A stretch of 64,000 nt of DNA from Hyphomonadaceae bacterium UBA7672 (lineage in GTDB: Bacteria; Pseudomonadota; Alphaproteobacteria; Caulobacterales; Hyphomonadaceae). The notes beneath the pieces are model-generated. The model ran no database searches and was not told the DNA's origin. It saw nothing but the letters and a program-made list of their open reading frames with translations. Shown here in pieces: positions 16,227 to 25,202 of the stretch. Numbering within the stretch: the first letter of the stretch is position 1; the number at the start of each line of letters is the position of its first letter. The position numbers were made by a program, and so were the translations under genes. The stretch is from contig DLHI01000032.1 of the NCBI GenBank assembly GCA_002483135.1, forward strand, positions 26,499 through 90,498. Reading direction: 5' to 3'.

Positions 16227-18350
16227 GTGTCTTTTGCCATTACCAACCGCCACGCACTGGCGGCCGGGGTCAGCCTTTTTGCTCTTTGCATGGGCGCCCA
16301 GGGCGCGCTCGCCCAGACCGGGCCATCACCCGAACCGGAATCCGGCGGCGACGTTGTCGTGATCGTCGGCCAGACCATTGAGGAGACGCTGCCGCAGGAG
16401 TTGGAAAAATTTGGCAACGACCTGGAAGTCGTTACGTCAGACGAAATTCGCAACCAGGTCTATGTCGACGCTCAGCAGGCCCTCCAGATGGAGATTCCTG
16501 GACTCTACGTCGCGACCCGGGGCGGGCCTTTCAGCTACATGGACATCTCTCTCCAGGGTTCCCGCACCCAGGACATGCTGCTGCTTGTGGATGGCGTCCG
16601 GATCAACAACCGACTCTATTCCGCGACCATGAGTGACACGCTGCCCGCCTCAATGATTGAGCGGATAGAGGTGCTCAAGGGTGGACAGGGGCTGTTCTAC
16701 GGAACGCAGTCCATCGCCGGCGTGATCAACTTCGTTACCCGCGGCTACACCGACGACTTCAATGGTCTGGTCACTATCGGCGGCGACACGAACGATTCGA
16801 TCCACATGGACGCATATGTCCGCGGCCAGCTTGGGCCGGGCAACTATGTTCTCTTCGCCTCGCAGGACAAGACCGACGGTTTCGAAACCTACGATAGCTG
16901 GGCCCCGAGTTCGACTGATCGCGACCGGAGCGCCGACCTTACCAACTACGGCGCCAAGTATCGCTTTGATCTGGGCGAGAACATCGCAATCGACGCCCGC
17001 TATCAGCACACGGATGCGAGGCTGGACAACACCGGCGTTCGCGCGGTCGCCTACCAGAAAAATGAGCGCGATGAGGACATCGCAAGCCTTGGTATCGACA
17101 TCGAGGCGGCCGAATGGGCGGAGATTCTTGTCAAAGGCTACTGGCACGACTGGGATTCCAAATACACGACCATCCGCAATCGTCTGGCCAACAGCGGAGC
17201 CGGCCCCGGCGTTGCAAGTCAGGTCGTGCTGGACATGGACACTTATTGGGGCTTTGAGGACAAAGGCATCAATGCACTTGCCAAGCTTACTCCCGGCGGC
17301 CCGTTCGAATACCTGATCGGGTATGACTACCAGACCTATTCAGGCAAGGACGACGTTCTGCTCATCGCCGAGCAGGAAGAGGAAGTGCACGCGCCATTCG
17401 CGCAAATTCGTTCTGATGGCACGCTGATCGATGGACTCGCGCTCGCGCTTGGCGTGCGTCACAACAAGACCGGTGGGACGGAACACACCGTGTGGAACGC
17501 CAACGCCCGCTATGACATCACCGATTGGCTCTACGCCCAAGGCAATGTGGGTACATCCTTCCTTCTGCCCACAGCCGAACAGCTCTACGCCATTGAAAGC
17601 TACGAGATCGGCAATCCGGATCTTGAACCCGAAGAGGGCGAAAACCTCAACTTCAGCGTCGGAGGTCAGGTCAATGCCGGCCCGACATTCGGCTGGCAGG
17701 TGACCTACTTCTCCCGGGACATCGACAACCTGATCGGTTTCCAGGACTGCCTCCAGGACGGCGATCCCTATGACGCAGCCATCGATTGCTCGCTGCTGTT
17801 CCCGCAATTCGCCGATCCGATCCCCAGCACGGCTTACAACGAGTTCTTCACGGACAACGGGTTCTTCATAAACACCGATGGCACGGTCGAGGTTCGCGGC
17901 TATGAGCTTCTGGGAACAGCCGACTTCAACAACGGCTTCAGAGCCATGCTGAGCTACACGGACCAGGAAACGAAGGATCCGAATGGGCAGCAGCGCGCGC
18001 GTGTGCCTCTTACGCTTGCAAAAGCGTCACTGTCCTACAAGGCAGATAGCTGGGGCGCCGATTTCTCCGCTTCGTGGACGGGCGATGTAAACTCTTCCAA
18101 CATCGCTGGCGGTGTCGGCGTCGTCGAGTTCGGCAACTACATGGTCGTCGACATCGCTGGTCACGTCTTCCTGGACCCGGAACAGAAACACAAGCTGACG
18201 GCCCGCCTGGAGAACGTGTTCGACGAGGAATACCGCACCAGTGTCGGCCGCTCGGCGCCGCTTGCCGGATATGACACAACGCCCGCGTTCGTGTTCGGCT
18301 TCCGCGGCGTGCCGCAGACGCTGCACATCTCCTACAGCTACGCGTTCTGA
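16227..18350 (+). CDS. TonB-dependent outer-membrane receptor, siderophore type
   Basis: A 707-residue precursor. A Sec signal ends near ALAQ (about residue 30), a TonB-box-like VVVIVGQ follows, then the plug domain (ALQMEIPGLYVATRGG, QDMLLLVDGVRINN, IERIEVLKGGQGLFYGTQSIAGVINFVTR) and a beta-barrel ending in the aromatic YSYAF. I chose the GTG at 16227-16229 because GGGAGG lies 6 bases upstream; the longer ATG frame from 16080 has no site and would swallow the promoter repeats. The PepSY membrane protein follows in the same direction, a pairing typical of ferric-siderophore uptake. The exact ligand is unknown. Confidence 0.9.
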   Translation: MSFAITNRHALAAGVSLFALCMGAQGALAQTGPSPEPESGGDVVVIVGQTIEETLPQELEKFGNDLEVVTSDEIRNQVYVDAQQALQMEIPGLYVATRGGPFSYMDISLQGSRTQDMLLLVDGVRINNRLYSATMSDTLPASMIERIEVLKGGQGLFYGTQSIAGVINFVTRGYTDDFNGLVTIGGDTNDSIHMDAYVRGQLGPGNYVLFASQDKTDGFETYDSWAPSSTDRDRSADLTNYGAKYRFDLGENIAIDARYQHTDARLDNTGVRAVAYQKNERDEDIASLGIDIEAAEWAEILVKGYWHDWDSKYTTIRNRLANSGAGPGVASQVVLDMDTYWGFEDKGINALAKLTPGGPFEYLIGYDYQTYSGKDDVLLIAEQEEEVHAPFAQIRSDGTLIDGLALALGVRHNKTGGTEHTVWNANARYDITDWLYAQGNVGTSFLLPTAEQLYAIESYEIGNPDLEPEEGENLNFSVGGQVNAGPTFGWQVTYFSRDIDNLIGFQDCLQDGDPYDAAIDCSLLFPQFADPIPSTAYNEFFTDNGFFINTDGTVEVRGYELLGTADFNNGFRAMLSYTDQETKDPNGQQRARVPLTLAKASLSYKADSWGADFSASWTGDVNSSNIAGGVGVVEFGNYMVVDIAGHVFLDPEQKHKLTARLENVFDEEYRTSVGRSAPLAGYDTTPAFVFGFRGVPQTLHISYSYAF

Positions 18351-18356
18351 GGGGGC

Positions 18357-18397
18357 GGGCGCCTTCTCCGGTTTCCTCCCCACCGGAGACGGCGCCC
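18357..18397 (+). promoter_or_regulatory. Long intercistronic hairpin between TonB receptor and PepSY gene
   Basis: Positions 18357-18372 pair with 18382-18397 over 16 bp with one mismatch and a 9-nt loop. There is no U-run, and the ribosome site of the next gene (AGGA, 18398-18401) follows directly. It probably sets the ratio of receptor to membrane protein by stabilising or attenuating the transcript. Confidence 0.6.
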
Positions 18398-18411
18398 AGG
18401 AATTCGCACGC

Positions 18412-19845
18412 ATGATCATGAAATCGCTCATCATCGTACACCGCTATGTCGGCGTCGTGCTGGGCGTTATCATGACGCTGTGGTGCGTTTCCGGCTTCGT
18501 GATGATGTACCAGGGTTTCCCCGAGACGTCGCAGCAGGAACGTCTCGCGGGGCTGCCGCCGCTTGAGTTGTCGGGGGTGCTGGCGACCCTGCCGATGGAA
18601 GGCGATGAGTCGGCGAACGGTCTGCGCATCGAGATGCTGAACGGCGCGCCTGTGGTGCGCCTCGGGCGCGAGTCCGCTTTCGACCTGCGGACGGGCGCTG
18701 CTGTGAACCCGCTGGACGAAAGCGGCGCGCGCGGTGTGGCGGCGACGTTTGCAGCCGGCAATGGCATCGACGGCGAGATCGCGAAGATCGAGCTGATCAA
18801 GGACGACCAGTGGGTCGTCTCAGGCGCGCGGCAGCAACCGCTCTATCGCGCGGAGTTCGCTGACAAGGACAACACGCTGGTCTATGTCAACGGAACGTCC
18901 GGTGAAGTGGTGCAGGACGCCAATGCCGGCGAGCGTTTCATCGCGTGGCTAGGCGCCATTCCGCACTGGCTTTACCCCGCCCTGCTGCGCACCAACCAGC
19001 CGCTGTGGTTCGGGACGGTCGTGTGGCTGTCGGCGATCGGGTGCTTTCTTGTCGTCACAGGCATGGTGATCGGCTTCATCCGACTGCGCGGCCGGTCGGG
19101 CAAATGGTGGCCCTATCGCAATCGCCCGATGTGGATGTGGCACCATGTGTTCGGAACGTTCGCGGGCATTCTGGTGCTGACGTGGACGTTCTCCGGCCTC
19201 CTCACCATGCAGCCCTGGGGCCTGTTCGAGAGCGAGCCGTCACTGGAACGCGAGGAGATCGCCAGCAGCATGACGTGGGCTGAGGCGCAGCCAGTGATCA
19301 GGGCGGCTTCAGAAGATACTGATGCAGCCAATATCGTCTCGCTGCGCGGCGCGCCGTTCATGGGCAAGGCCTATCTGATTGCGCAGATGCGCGATGGGAC
19401 GCGCGTGCGGATCGGCGCGAATGGCCGCTCGCCGCTGACGCAAGCCGAGGTCGAAGCAGGACTTCGGGCGCGCGGCGGGGCGGTGTCTGCGGGCAAGTTC
19501 GACGTGCTGACACGCGAGGACGACTACTATTACGGGCACAAGCGCGAGATGGAGTTTCCGGTCTATCGCCTTGTGATCGACGATGCCGACCAGACGCACG
19601 TCTATTTCAACGGGACGACGGGGGATGCGCGGATCGTGGACGCGACGTCGAAGCGCTATCGCTGGCTGGAGAGCGGGCTGCACAGTCTCGACTTCTCGTT
19701 CCTGCGCGCGCGGCCACTGTGGGACATCGTCACGCTGGTCCTGCTGGCGTTCGTCACTATCGCCTGCGCCACGGGCGCGTGGATGTCGTTCACGCGGATC
19801 GGCCAGGATTACACGCGGGTCAGGGAATTCTTCCGCCGCAAATGA
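18412..19845 (+). CDS. PepSY-associated membrane protein (iron-uptake partner)
   Basis: A 477-residue inner-membrane protein with four hydrophobic helices (about residues 6-28, 200-225, 245-270 and 440-462) separated by two large periplasmic PepSY-like domains that carry DKDNTLVYVNGTSGEV and DADQTHVYFNGTTGDARIV repeats. His residues in IVHRYVG and MWMWHHVFG could bind haem. Family members act as ferric-siderophore reductases or assemble with TonB receptors. The ATG at 18412 follows AGGA; the frame is open back to 18241 within the receptor gene. The gene ends before a strong terminator. Confidence 0.85.
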   Translation: MIMKSLIIVHRYVGVVLGVIMTLWCVSGFVMMYQGFPETSQQERLAGLPPLELSGVLATLPMEGDESANGLRIEMLNGAPVVRLGRESAFDLRTGAAVNPLDESGARGVAATFAAGNGIDGEIAKIELIKDDQWVVSGARQQPLYRAEFADKDNTLVYVNGTSGEVVQDANAGERFIAWLGAIPHWLYPALLRTNQPLWFGTVVWLSAIGCFLVVTGMVIGFIRLRGRSGKWWPYRNRPMWMWHHVFGTFAGILVLTWTFSGLLTMQPWGLFESEPSLEREEIASSMTWAEAQPVIRAASEDTDAANIVSLRGAPFMGKAYLIAQMRDGTRVRIGANGRSPLTQAEVEAGLRARGGAVSAGKFDVLTREDDYYYGHKREMEFPVYRLVIDDADQTHVYFNGTTGDARIVDATSKRYRWLESGLHSLDFSFLRARPLWDIVTLVLLAFVTIACATGAWMSFTRIGQDYTRVREFFRRK

Positions 19846-19905
19846 CATTCCGGATCATGGTTACGCCCTCGCTCTCCTCCTCCTGTAGGGATGGCCATGC
19901 CAACT

Positions 19906-19942
19906 GCCGCCGCGGATGAAAACCGCGGCGGCTTCTTGTTTT
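19906..19942 (+). terminator. Strong Rho-independent terminator
   Basis: A 10-bp GC-only stem (19906-19915 with 19923-19932), a 7-nt loop and the tail TTCTTGTTTT. It closes the TonB receptor-PepSY operon. Confidence 0.9.
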
Positions 19943-19953
19943 AGACGGAGGGT

Positions 19954-20886
19954 CTAAATTCTGCTGGCGTCGAAGCGATAGATGCGGCCACAGAACTGGC
20001 AGTCGGCGGAGATGCCGCCGTCAGCATCGGCGAGGGCCTTGAGCTCGCCCTTGTCCATCTGGCTGATGGTGGCGAACAGCTTCTCTTCCGAGCAGGTGCA
20101 CTTGTCCGTCAGCGCCTTGGGCGGCTCCAGCCTGACGCCGTTCTCGTGGAACAGGCGGAAGAGGAGCGTGCCCGAGGAGACATCGGGATCGACCAGTTCA
20201 ATGTCCTCGATCGTATCGAACAGGTGGCGTGCATTATCCCACGGCTCGTCGGTTGCCCCGCGCGTGTCGTCGCCAGCGACCTGCTGGATCAGCGCCCCGC
20301 CAGAGCGCCAGCGCTTCGTGCCGCCGGGTTCGGAGACTTCCGCCACCGCCAGCCGCACGCGCGTGGGCACCTGCTCGGACTGCGAGAACCACATCTGCGC
20401 GCAATCGGAGAGCGTCGCGCCCTCGATCGGCACCATGGATTGCCAAGGTTGCTGAGCAGGATCGTTCGGCTGCAGCATGAGCGCCATCACGCCACGGCCG
20501 AGGGCCTGCGGAATATGAGGGCGCTGGCCCTTGTTGACCTTTTCGACAAAGGCCCACTTTTCCTTGTTGAGGCGCAGATAACCGCGCACGCCGCCATCCG
20601 AGCGCGCTTCGGCGACCAGCAGCGACACGGGGCCTTCGCCCTGCGCCTGCACCATGACCTTGCCGTCGAACTTCAGCGAGGCGGACACCAGCACGGCAAG
20701 CGTCACCGCCTCGCCCAGCAGATAAGCGGCCCAGCGCGGGTAATCGTGACGCTTCAGGATGGGATCGAGCACGCCATCGCCCAGCCGCGCGATGCGGCCA
20801 CGGACGGACGTATCTTCTATCTGGAAGGTGGCGACAAAGTCATCGCCCGCACCCAGAAGGTGAGTTTGCACAGTGGGTTCGGCCAT
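19954..20886 (-). CDS. hslO: Hsp33-family redox-regulated chaperone
   Basis: A cytosolic holdase of about 310 residues that is activated by oxidation. The N-terminal substrate domain contains LGEAVTLAVLVSASLKFDGKVMVQ and GPVSLLVAEA. The C-terminal redox switch has the zinc-binding pattern CxC (263 and 265, KCTCSEEK) and CxxC (296 and 299, DCQFCGRIY), both intact. The ATG at 20886 (MAEPTVQTHLL) is preferred from family alignment memory; ATG 20913 and a TTG further up are alternatives, and none has a clear ribosome site. Confidence 0.92.
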   Translation of the reverse strand: MAEPTVQTHLLGAGDDFVATFQIEDTSVRGRIARLGDGVLDPILKRHDYPRWAAYLLGEAVTLAVLVSASLKFDGKVMVQAQGEGPVSLLVAEARSDGGVRGYLRLNKEKWAFVEKVNKGQRPHIPQALGRGVMALMLQPNDPAQQPWQSMVPIEGATLSDCAQMWFSQSEQVPTRVRLAVAEVSEPGGTKRWRSGGALIQQVAGDDTRGATDEPWDNARHLFDTIEDIELVDPDVSSGTLLFRLFHENGVRLEPPKALTDKCTCSEEKLFATISQMDKGELKALADADGGISADCQFCGRIYRFDASRI

Positions 20887-20940
20887 GACCGGGGAGCTAG
20901 CATGTAAGGACATGCGCGCCAAATGGGGGCGGATGACGCA

Positions 20941-21132
20941 CTATTCAACCGCTTGCGTGCGGGGCCGCCGCTCGCGCCGGCAGCGGTCGGAACAGAAGCG
21001 GACCTCGTCCCAGCAGCGCTCCCATTTCTTGCGCCAGGCGAAGGGGCGGCCGCATCCCTGGCAGGGCTTGGTGGGCAGGTTCGGCTTGGCGATGCGCCGG
21101 CCGACGGTTTCGCTCCCTTTTCTCGCCCCCAT
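20941..21132 (-). CDS. DUF2256 small zinc-ribbon protein
   Basis: A protein of about 63 residues of the DUF2256 type: LPTKPCQGCGRPFAWRKKW followed by VRFCSDRCRRER, which gives four cysteines in a CxxC...CxxxC zinc arrangement and many basic residues. The function is unknown; the composition suggests nucleic-acid contact. The start at 21132 (MGARKG) matches the usual family length; an in-frame ATG at 21207 would add 25 residues. It precedes hslO in the same direction with a 54-bp gap. Confidence 0.8.
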   Translation of the reverse strand: MGARKGSETVGRRIAKPNLPTKPCQGCGRPFAWRKKWERCWDEVRFCSDRCRRERRPRTQAVE

Positions 21133-21285
21133 CGTGTTCGGCCCCGCAAGGACTGCTTTTTCGGGAGCAGGTAAACCCTTTGGCCATGGGCCGCGTATCA
21201 GCGTCATGACTGGTAGCGGCTACCCTTCGATACGACGCCTTGCGTGTGCCGGATTGCGCTATCCGCCGGGCGCGGAGGGATGGGC

Positions 21286-22017
21286 ATGACATCCAACTCC
21301 CTCCCCGATGGCTATACAGCGGCGGTGTTCGGTGCGTCGGGCGGTATCGGCGCCGCGCTTGTGGCCGAACTGGCAGCCGACCCGCGCTGTGTGATCGTGC
21401 GCGCCGGGTCACGCCGTGGCGGACCTCCGGCAGGCGAAAAAATACTGCCATTTGCATTCGATCTTGCCGACACATCTTCTCTCGCGCAGGCCGCCGAAAC
21501 CGTTGGAACGCCGGACCTCGTTCTCGTGGCGACGGGCGTGCTGCATGCGGACGGCCTGCAGCCGGAAAAGACGCTCCGGGCGCTGGACGCAGCAACGCTA
21601 GAGCGCGCCTTCGCGATCAACGCGATTGGGCCGGCGATGATTGCAAAGCACATCTTTACCCGAGCGCCACGCGCAAGCCGGGTGGTGTTCGGCGCGCTGT
21701 CCGCGAAGGTGGGGTCGATCTCCGACAATCGCCTTGGCGGATGGTATAACTATCGCGCGTCCAAGGCGGCGCTGAACCAGCTGGTGCGTACGCTGTCGGT
21801 CGAACTGGCGCGGACGCACCCGCTCAGCGTTTGCGTCGCGCTGCACCCGGGAACTGTCGACACGCCGCTGTCGCGGCCATTCCAGGCGGGTGTGGGCCCT
21901 GACAAACTTTTTTCGCCCCAACGGGCGGCGCAACAACTTCTCAAGGTGCTGGGCGAACTAGGGCCAGACTCATCCGGCCGGTTGATTGGATGGGACGGGC
22001 GCGAAATCAGCCCTTAG
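21286..22017 (+). CDS. Short-chain dehydrogenase/reductase (C-factor-like)
   Basis: A 243-residue classical SDR: nucleotide loop GASGGIG (residues 16-22), FDLADTSSL for the adenine-binding Asp, and the catalytic Tyr156-x-x-x-Lys160 in YRASKAALNQ, with a Ser near residue 139-144 completing the triad. The overall shape (HPGTVDTPLSRPF after the active site) is that of the C-factor/CsgA-like group of small SDRs. The substrate is unknown. The ATG at 21286 is 6 bases after GGAGGG, better placed than the ATG at 21280. It may be read together with folE 70 bp downstream. Confidence 0.85.
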   Translation: MTSNSLPDGYTAAVFGASGGIGAALVAELAADPRCVIVRAGSRRGGPPAGEKILPFAFDLADTSSLAQAAETVGTPDLVLVATGVLHADGLQPEKTLRALDAATLERAFAINAIGPAMIAKHIFTRAPRASRVVFGALSAKVGSISDNRLGGWYNYRASKAALNQLVRTLSVELARTHPLSVCVALHPGTVDTPLSRPFQAGVGPDKLFSPQRAAQQLLKVLGELGPDSSGRLIGWDGREISP

Positions 22018-22087
22018 TATTGACGACAGGACGCGAGCCAAAGTCGCCCCAGCGACAGGCCGGGTCCGCCATGGAAGGATGGCTCGC

Positions 22088-22813
22088 ATGAGCGACAGGA
22101 CGAAAACCCCGGCGCCCCGGACGGAGACTGCGGCAGACCTCCCCGTATCGGTCCGCATCCGTGCGCGCATCCAGAAGGCCAAGCGCCGCTTCCATGCCAA
22201 TGACAACATCTCGGCCTATATCGAGCCGGGCGAACTCGAAGCGCTGCAGGCGGAAGTTGAAGGCAAGCTCAAGGGCGTGCTGGAGAGCCTGGTGATCGAC
22301 ACTGAGAGCGATCACAACACCAACGAGACCGCCAAGCGCGTGGCCAAGATGTACCTCAACGAGGTGTTCCACGGCCGCTACCATCCCGCCCCCAGCGTGA
22401 CGGAATTCCCCAATGCGGAATCGCTGAACGAGTTGATGATCGTGGGGCCGATCACGGTGCGCTCGGCCTGCAGCCATCACCTGTGCCCGATCATGGGGCG
22501 GCTGTGGATTGGCCTGATGCCGAACGAGCATTCGAACCTGATCGGGCTATCGAAGTACTCGCGCCTGGCGGAATGGATCATGTCGCGTCCGCAGATCCAG
22601 GAAGAGGCGATCACGCAGATGGCGGAATTGTTGCTCGACAAGGTGCGGCCTGATGGCCTTGCCGTCGTGATGGAGGCGGATCACTTCTGCATGCACTGGC
22701 GCGGCGTGCGCGACAACCAGACCAAGATGATCAACTCGGTGATGCGCGGGTCCTTCCTCAAGGACCCAGCGTTGCGTCGCGAGTTCCTTTCTCTGCTGAA
22801 CCTGAAGGACTGA
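22088..22813 (+). CDS. folE: GTP cyclohydrolase I
   Basis: A 241-residue enzyme converting GTP to 7,8-dihydroneopterin triphosphate, the entry to folate and pterin cofactors. The zinc ligands Cys128, His131 and Cys201 and the catalytic His130 and His199 sit in SACSHHLCPIMG and EADHFCMHW, with spacing like E. coli FolE (110/113/181). The multimer block reads RPQIQEEAITQMAE, a variant of the common RLQVQERLT, so it belongs to a divergent FolE1 subgroup. About 40 charged N-terminal residues precede the core. The ATG at 22088 follows AAGGA by 8 bases. Its TGA overlaps the ATG of a BLUF photoreceptor gene by one base. Confidence 0.93.
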   Translation: MSDRTKTPAPRTETAADLPVSVRIRARIQKAKRRFHANDNISAYIEPGELEALQAEVEGKLKGVLESLVIDTESDHNTNETAKRVAKMYLNEVFHGRYHPAPSVTEFPNAESLNELMIVGPITVRSACSHHLCPIMGRLWIGLMPNEHSNLIGLSKYSRLAEWIMSRPQIQEEAITQMAELLLDKVRPDGLAVVMEADHFCMHWRGVRDNQTKMINSVMRGSFLKDPALRREFLSLLNLKD

Positions 22814-23247
22814 TGGCCATGCTTGTCCGCTGCCTCTATGCCAGCCGCGCCGCCGCCGGGACCGGCCCCGCCATGCTGGATGACATTCTCGTCCAGTCGC
22901 GCCGCAACAATCCCCGGCAAGGCATAACCGGCCTGCTCTGCGTCTCGAACGATGTTTTCATCCAGCTTCTGGAAGGCGGGCGGGATGAAGTGTGCGAGCT
23001 CTACAACGCCATCATCCGCGACGGCCGCCACGAGCACGTCCGCCTGCTGACCTATGAAGAGATCAGCCAGCGCGAATTCGGCAACTGGACGATGGGCCAG
23101 GTGAATCTCTCCAAGGTGAACCCCAGCCTGCTGCTCAAGTACTTCAAGCGCGCAGAGCTTGATCCGTTCGACGCTTCCGGCGAAGCGACGCTGGCGCTGC
23201 TGCACGAGCTGGTCGCGTCGGCGTCGATCATCGGGCGGGGGGAATAG
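22813..23247 (+). CDS. BLUF-domain blue-light receptor
   Basis: A 144-residue stand-alone BLUF (FAD) protein. All canonical flavin-switch residues are present and line up with AppA at a constant offset of 12: Tyr9 (AppA Tyr21), Asn33 (Asn45), Gln51 (Gln63, in FIQLLEGG) and Trp92 (Trp104, in FGNWTMG). The core RRNNPRQGITGLLCVSND is typical. A C-terminal helical extension of about 45 residues follows, without a catalytic output domain, so it should signal by protein contact. The start ATG overlaps the folE stop (TGATG), which implies coupled translation and possibly a direct partner relation. Confidence 0.93.
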   Translation: MAMLVRCLYASRAAAGTGPAMLDDILVQSRRNNPRQGITGLLCVSNDVFIQLLEGGRDEVCELYNAIIRDGRHEHVRLLTYEEISQREFGNWTMGQVNLSKVNPSLLLKYFKRAELDPFDASGEATLALLHELVASASIIGRGE

Positions 23248-23334
23248 CCAACTGCGTCCTCCACCTCGCCACAGCCAGGGTTGCCGCCCACAATCGAGCG
23301 GGTAGTATCGGCGTGGGTTAAGGGGGGGGACAGC

Positions 23335-24267
23335 ATGAAATTGCCGGTCTTGAAAGCTCTGGCGACGACAGCCGCATTCACGCTCAATAACTGGGTCACG
23401 CTGCTGAGGATTGTGTGGGCGCCCTATCTGGTGATGTTCGGCCTAACAGTCGCCTTCCAGAGCTACGTGCAGAGCAATGTCTCGGCCTTCATGGGCGGCG
23501 ATCTCAGCTACGAACAGACGATGGCGCTCAACGCCCAGATCGGGCTCCTGAATCTAGGCCTGTCGGTCTCGACCGGCTTGCTCGGTCTTATGATGACGGC
23601 CGGCATCCTCCGCTTCGTCATCCACGGCGAAAGGCCAAAGCTGCCATTCTACATCCGATGGAACAACGAGGAATGGCTGCTGCTGGGCACCGTGATCGTG
23701 ACCTTCGCGGCCGTGTGGCTGTTCACCTTCCTAGTCGGCATCGCGATGATCCCGGCGGCAGGCTTCATCGCCTCCACTCCGGCGCTGGCCTGGATCATCC
23801 CGATTTTCGTCGGGCTCGTCTTACTGTTCTTGACTGTCCGCCTCTATCTCGCCTTTCCCGCAGCCATCGGACGCGGTGAGTTCGGCGTCGGGCCGGCCTG
23901 GAGCGTATCTTCAGGCCAGTTCTTCCGCCTGCTGGCCTACTTGCTGATCTGGGGTGTCTTAGGCGTTCTGTTTTCGATCATCGCGCTCGCGGTCGTCGTA
24001 CCCGACGTGCTCGCTGCGTTCTACGACGCCTTCACATGGGGGCCTGAGTGGATCTCGAGCCTCGATCTCAACATGCGCATAATGGAGTCGGTCGACGCCA
24101 CGACGCCCCTCGGCATCGCAAGGATCGGGGGCCTCTGGCTCTTTAACCTCGTGTCAACAGTGGTGGGCGCGATCGCCATGGGCGTCGCCTGGCGCATGGT
24201 CGATGAAAAGCCCGAACGCCCGAAAGCCGGCGAGGCGGGCTCGGCCAGCTCCGTGATGGGCTTCTGA
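23335..24267 (+). CDS. Multi-pass membrane protein, unknown function
   Basis: 310 residues with about six hydrophobic segments (roughly residues 14-42, 68-95, 115-145, 150-172, 195-230 and 260-285) and a polar C-terminal tail. A cytosolic loop with HGERPKLPFYIRW lies between helices 2 and 3. The layout resembles uncharacterised membrane proteins related to the membrane domain of glycerophosphodiester phosphodiesterases, but no catalytic motif is seen. The ATG at 23335 follows a purine run (AGGGGGGGGA). It converges on argF with a 3-bp gap. Confidence 0.65.
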   Translation: MKLPVLKALATTAAFTLNNWVTLLRIVWAPYLVMFGLTVAFQSYVQSNVSAFMGGDLSYEQTMALNAQIGLLNLGLSVSTGLLGLMMTAGILRFVIHGERPKLPFYIRWNNEEWLLLGTVIVTFAAVWLFTFLVGIAMIPAAGFIASTPALAWIIPIFVGLVLLFLTVRLYLAFPAAIGRGEFGVGPAWSVSSGQFFRLLAYLLIWGVLGVLFSIIALAVVVPDVLAAFYDAFTWGPEWISSLDLNMRIMESVDATTPLGIARIGGLWLFNLVSTVVGAIAMGVAWRMVDEKPERPKAGEAGSASSVMGF

Positions 24268-24270
24268 GCC

Positions 24271-25191
24271 TTACCCCCTGAAGCACCACTCCAGGATAGC
24301 CTTCTGGGCGTGGAGGCGGTTTTCGGCTTCGTCGAAGACCAGCGATTGCGGGCCGTCGATGACGTCGGCGTCGACTTCCTCGCCGCGATGGGCAGGCAGG
24401 CAGTGCAGGAACTTTGCGCCGCCGTTGGCGTGGCGCATCAGCTCGCCCGAGACCTTGTAGGCCGCGAGATCGGCGAGGCGCTTGTCGGCGTCCTTGTCGC
24501 CCATCGAGACGAAGGTGTCGGCGACGACGACGTCGGCGCCTTTCACGGCTTCCTTCGGGTCGCGGAAGAGATCAATGCGGCCCTGCTCTGCGCGTGCACG
24601 CTCGACGTCCGTCATGTTCGGTTCGTAGCCGGCGGGCGTGCCGACGGCGAGCGAGAAGCCGAACTTGGGCGCCGCGTGGATGAAGCTGGCGGTAACGTTA
24701 TTACCGTCGCCCACCCAGGCGATGCGTGCGCCCTTGAGGTTGAGCCCCGCTTCCTCGAGCGTCTGTAGGTCGGCCATGATCTGGCAGGGATGCGACTTCT
24801 CGGTGAGGCCGTTGATCACCGGCACGCTCGCCGCCTCGGACAGGGCCATCACATCGGCGTGGCGGTTGGCGCGGATCATGATGGCGTCGACATAGCGCGA
24901 GAGGACGCGCGCCGTGTCCTCGATCGTCTCGCCGCGGCTGATCTGGGAATCCGACGCAGTGAGGATCAGCGAGGAACCGCCGAGCTGGCGGATCGCCATG
25001 TCGAACGAGACGCGCGTGCGCGTGGAGTTCTTCTCGAAGATCATCGCTAGCGTGCGGCCGGAAAGCGGCGCGTCGTGATCGGCAGCGCCTTTCGGCAAGC
25101 TTTTGCGCGCCGCCTTGCGCGACTTTGCGTTGTTCAAAATGGAGCGCAATTCGGCCGATGGAATCGGCCAGAGATCGAGAAAATGATTCAT
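24271..25191 (-). CDS. argF: Ornithine carbamoyltransferase
   Basis: A 306-residue cytosolic enzyme that joins ornithine and carbamoyl phosphate to citrulline in arginine synthesis. The carbamoyl-phosphate loop STRTR (56-60), the ornithine-side block WVGDGNNV, the SMGDKD motif and the C-terminal HCLPAHRGEEV catalytic block are all intact. The length is typical for the anabolic enzyme. It starts 11 bp after argD and has a GAGG site, so the two form an operon. Confidence 0.97.
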   Translation of the reverse strand: MNHFLDLWPIPSAELRSILNNAKSRKAARKSLPKGAADHDAPLSGRTLAMIFEKNSTRTRVSFDMAIRQLGGSSLILTASDSQISRGETIEDTARVLSRYVDAIMIRANRHADVMALSEAASVPVINGLTEKSHPCQIMADLQTLEEAGLNLKGARIAWVGDGNNVTASFIHAAPKFGFSLAVGTPAGYEPNMTDVERARAEQGRIDLFRDPKEAVKGADVVVADTFVSMGDKDADKRLADLAAYKVSGELMRHANGGAKFLHCLPAHRGEEVDADVIDGPQSLVFDEAENRLHAQKAILEWCFRG

Positions 25192-25202
25192 GACCTCGAT
25201 CC

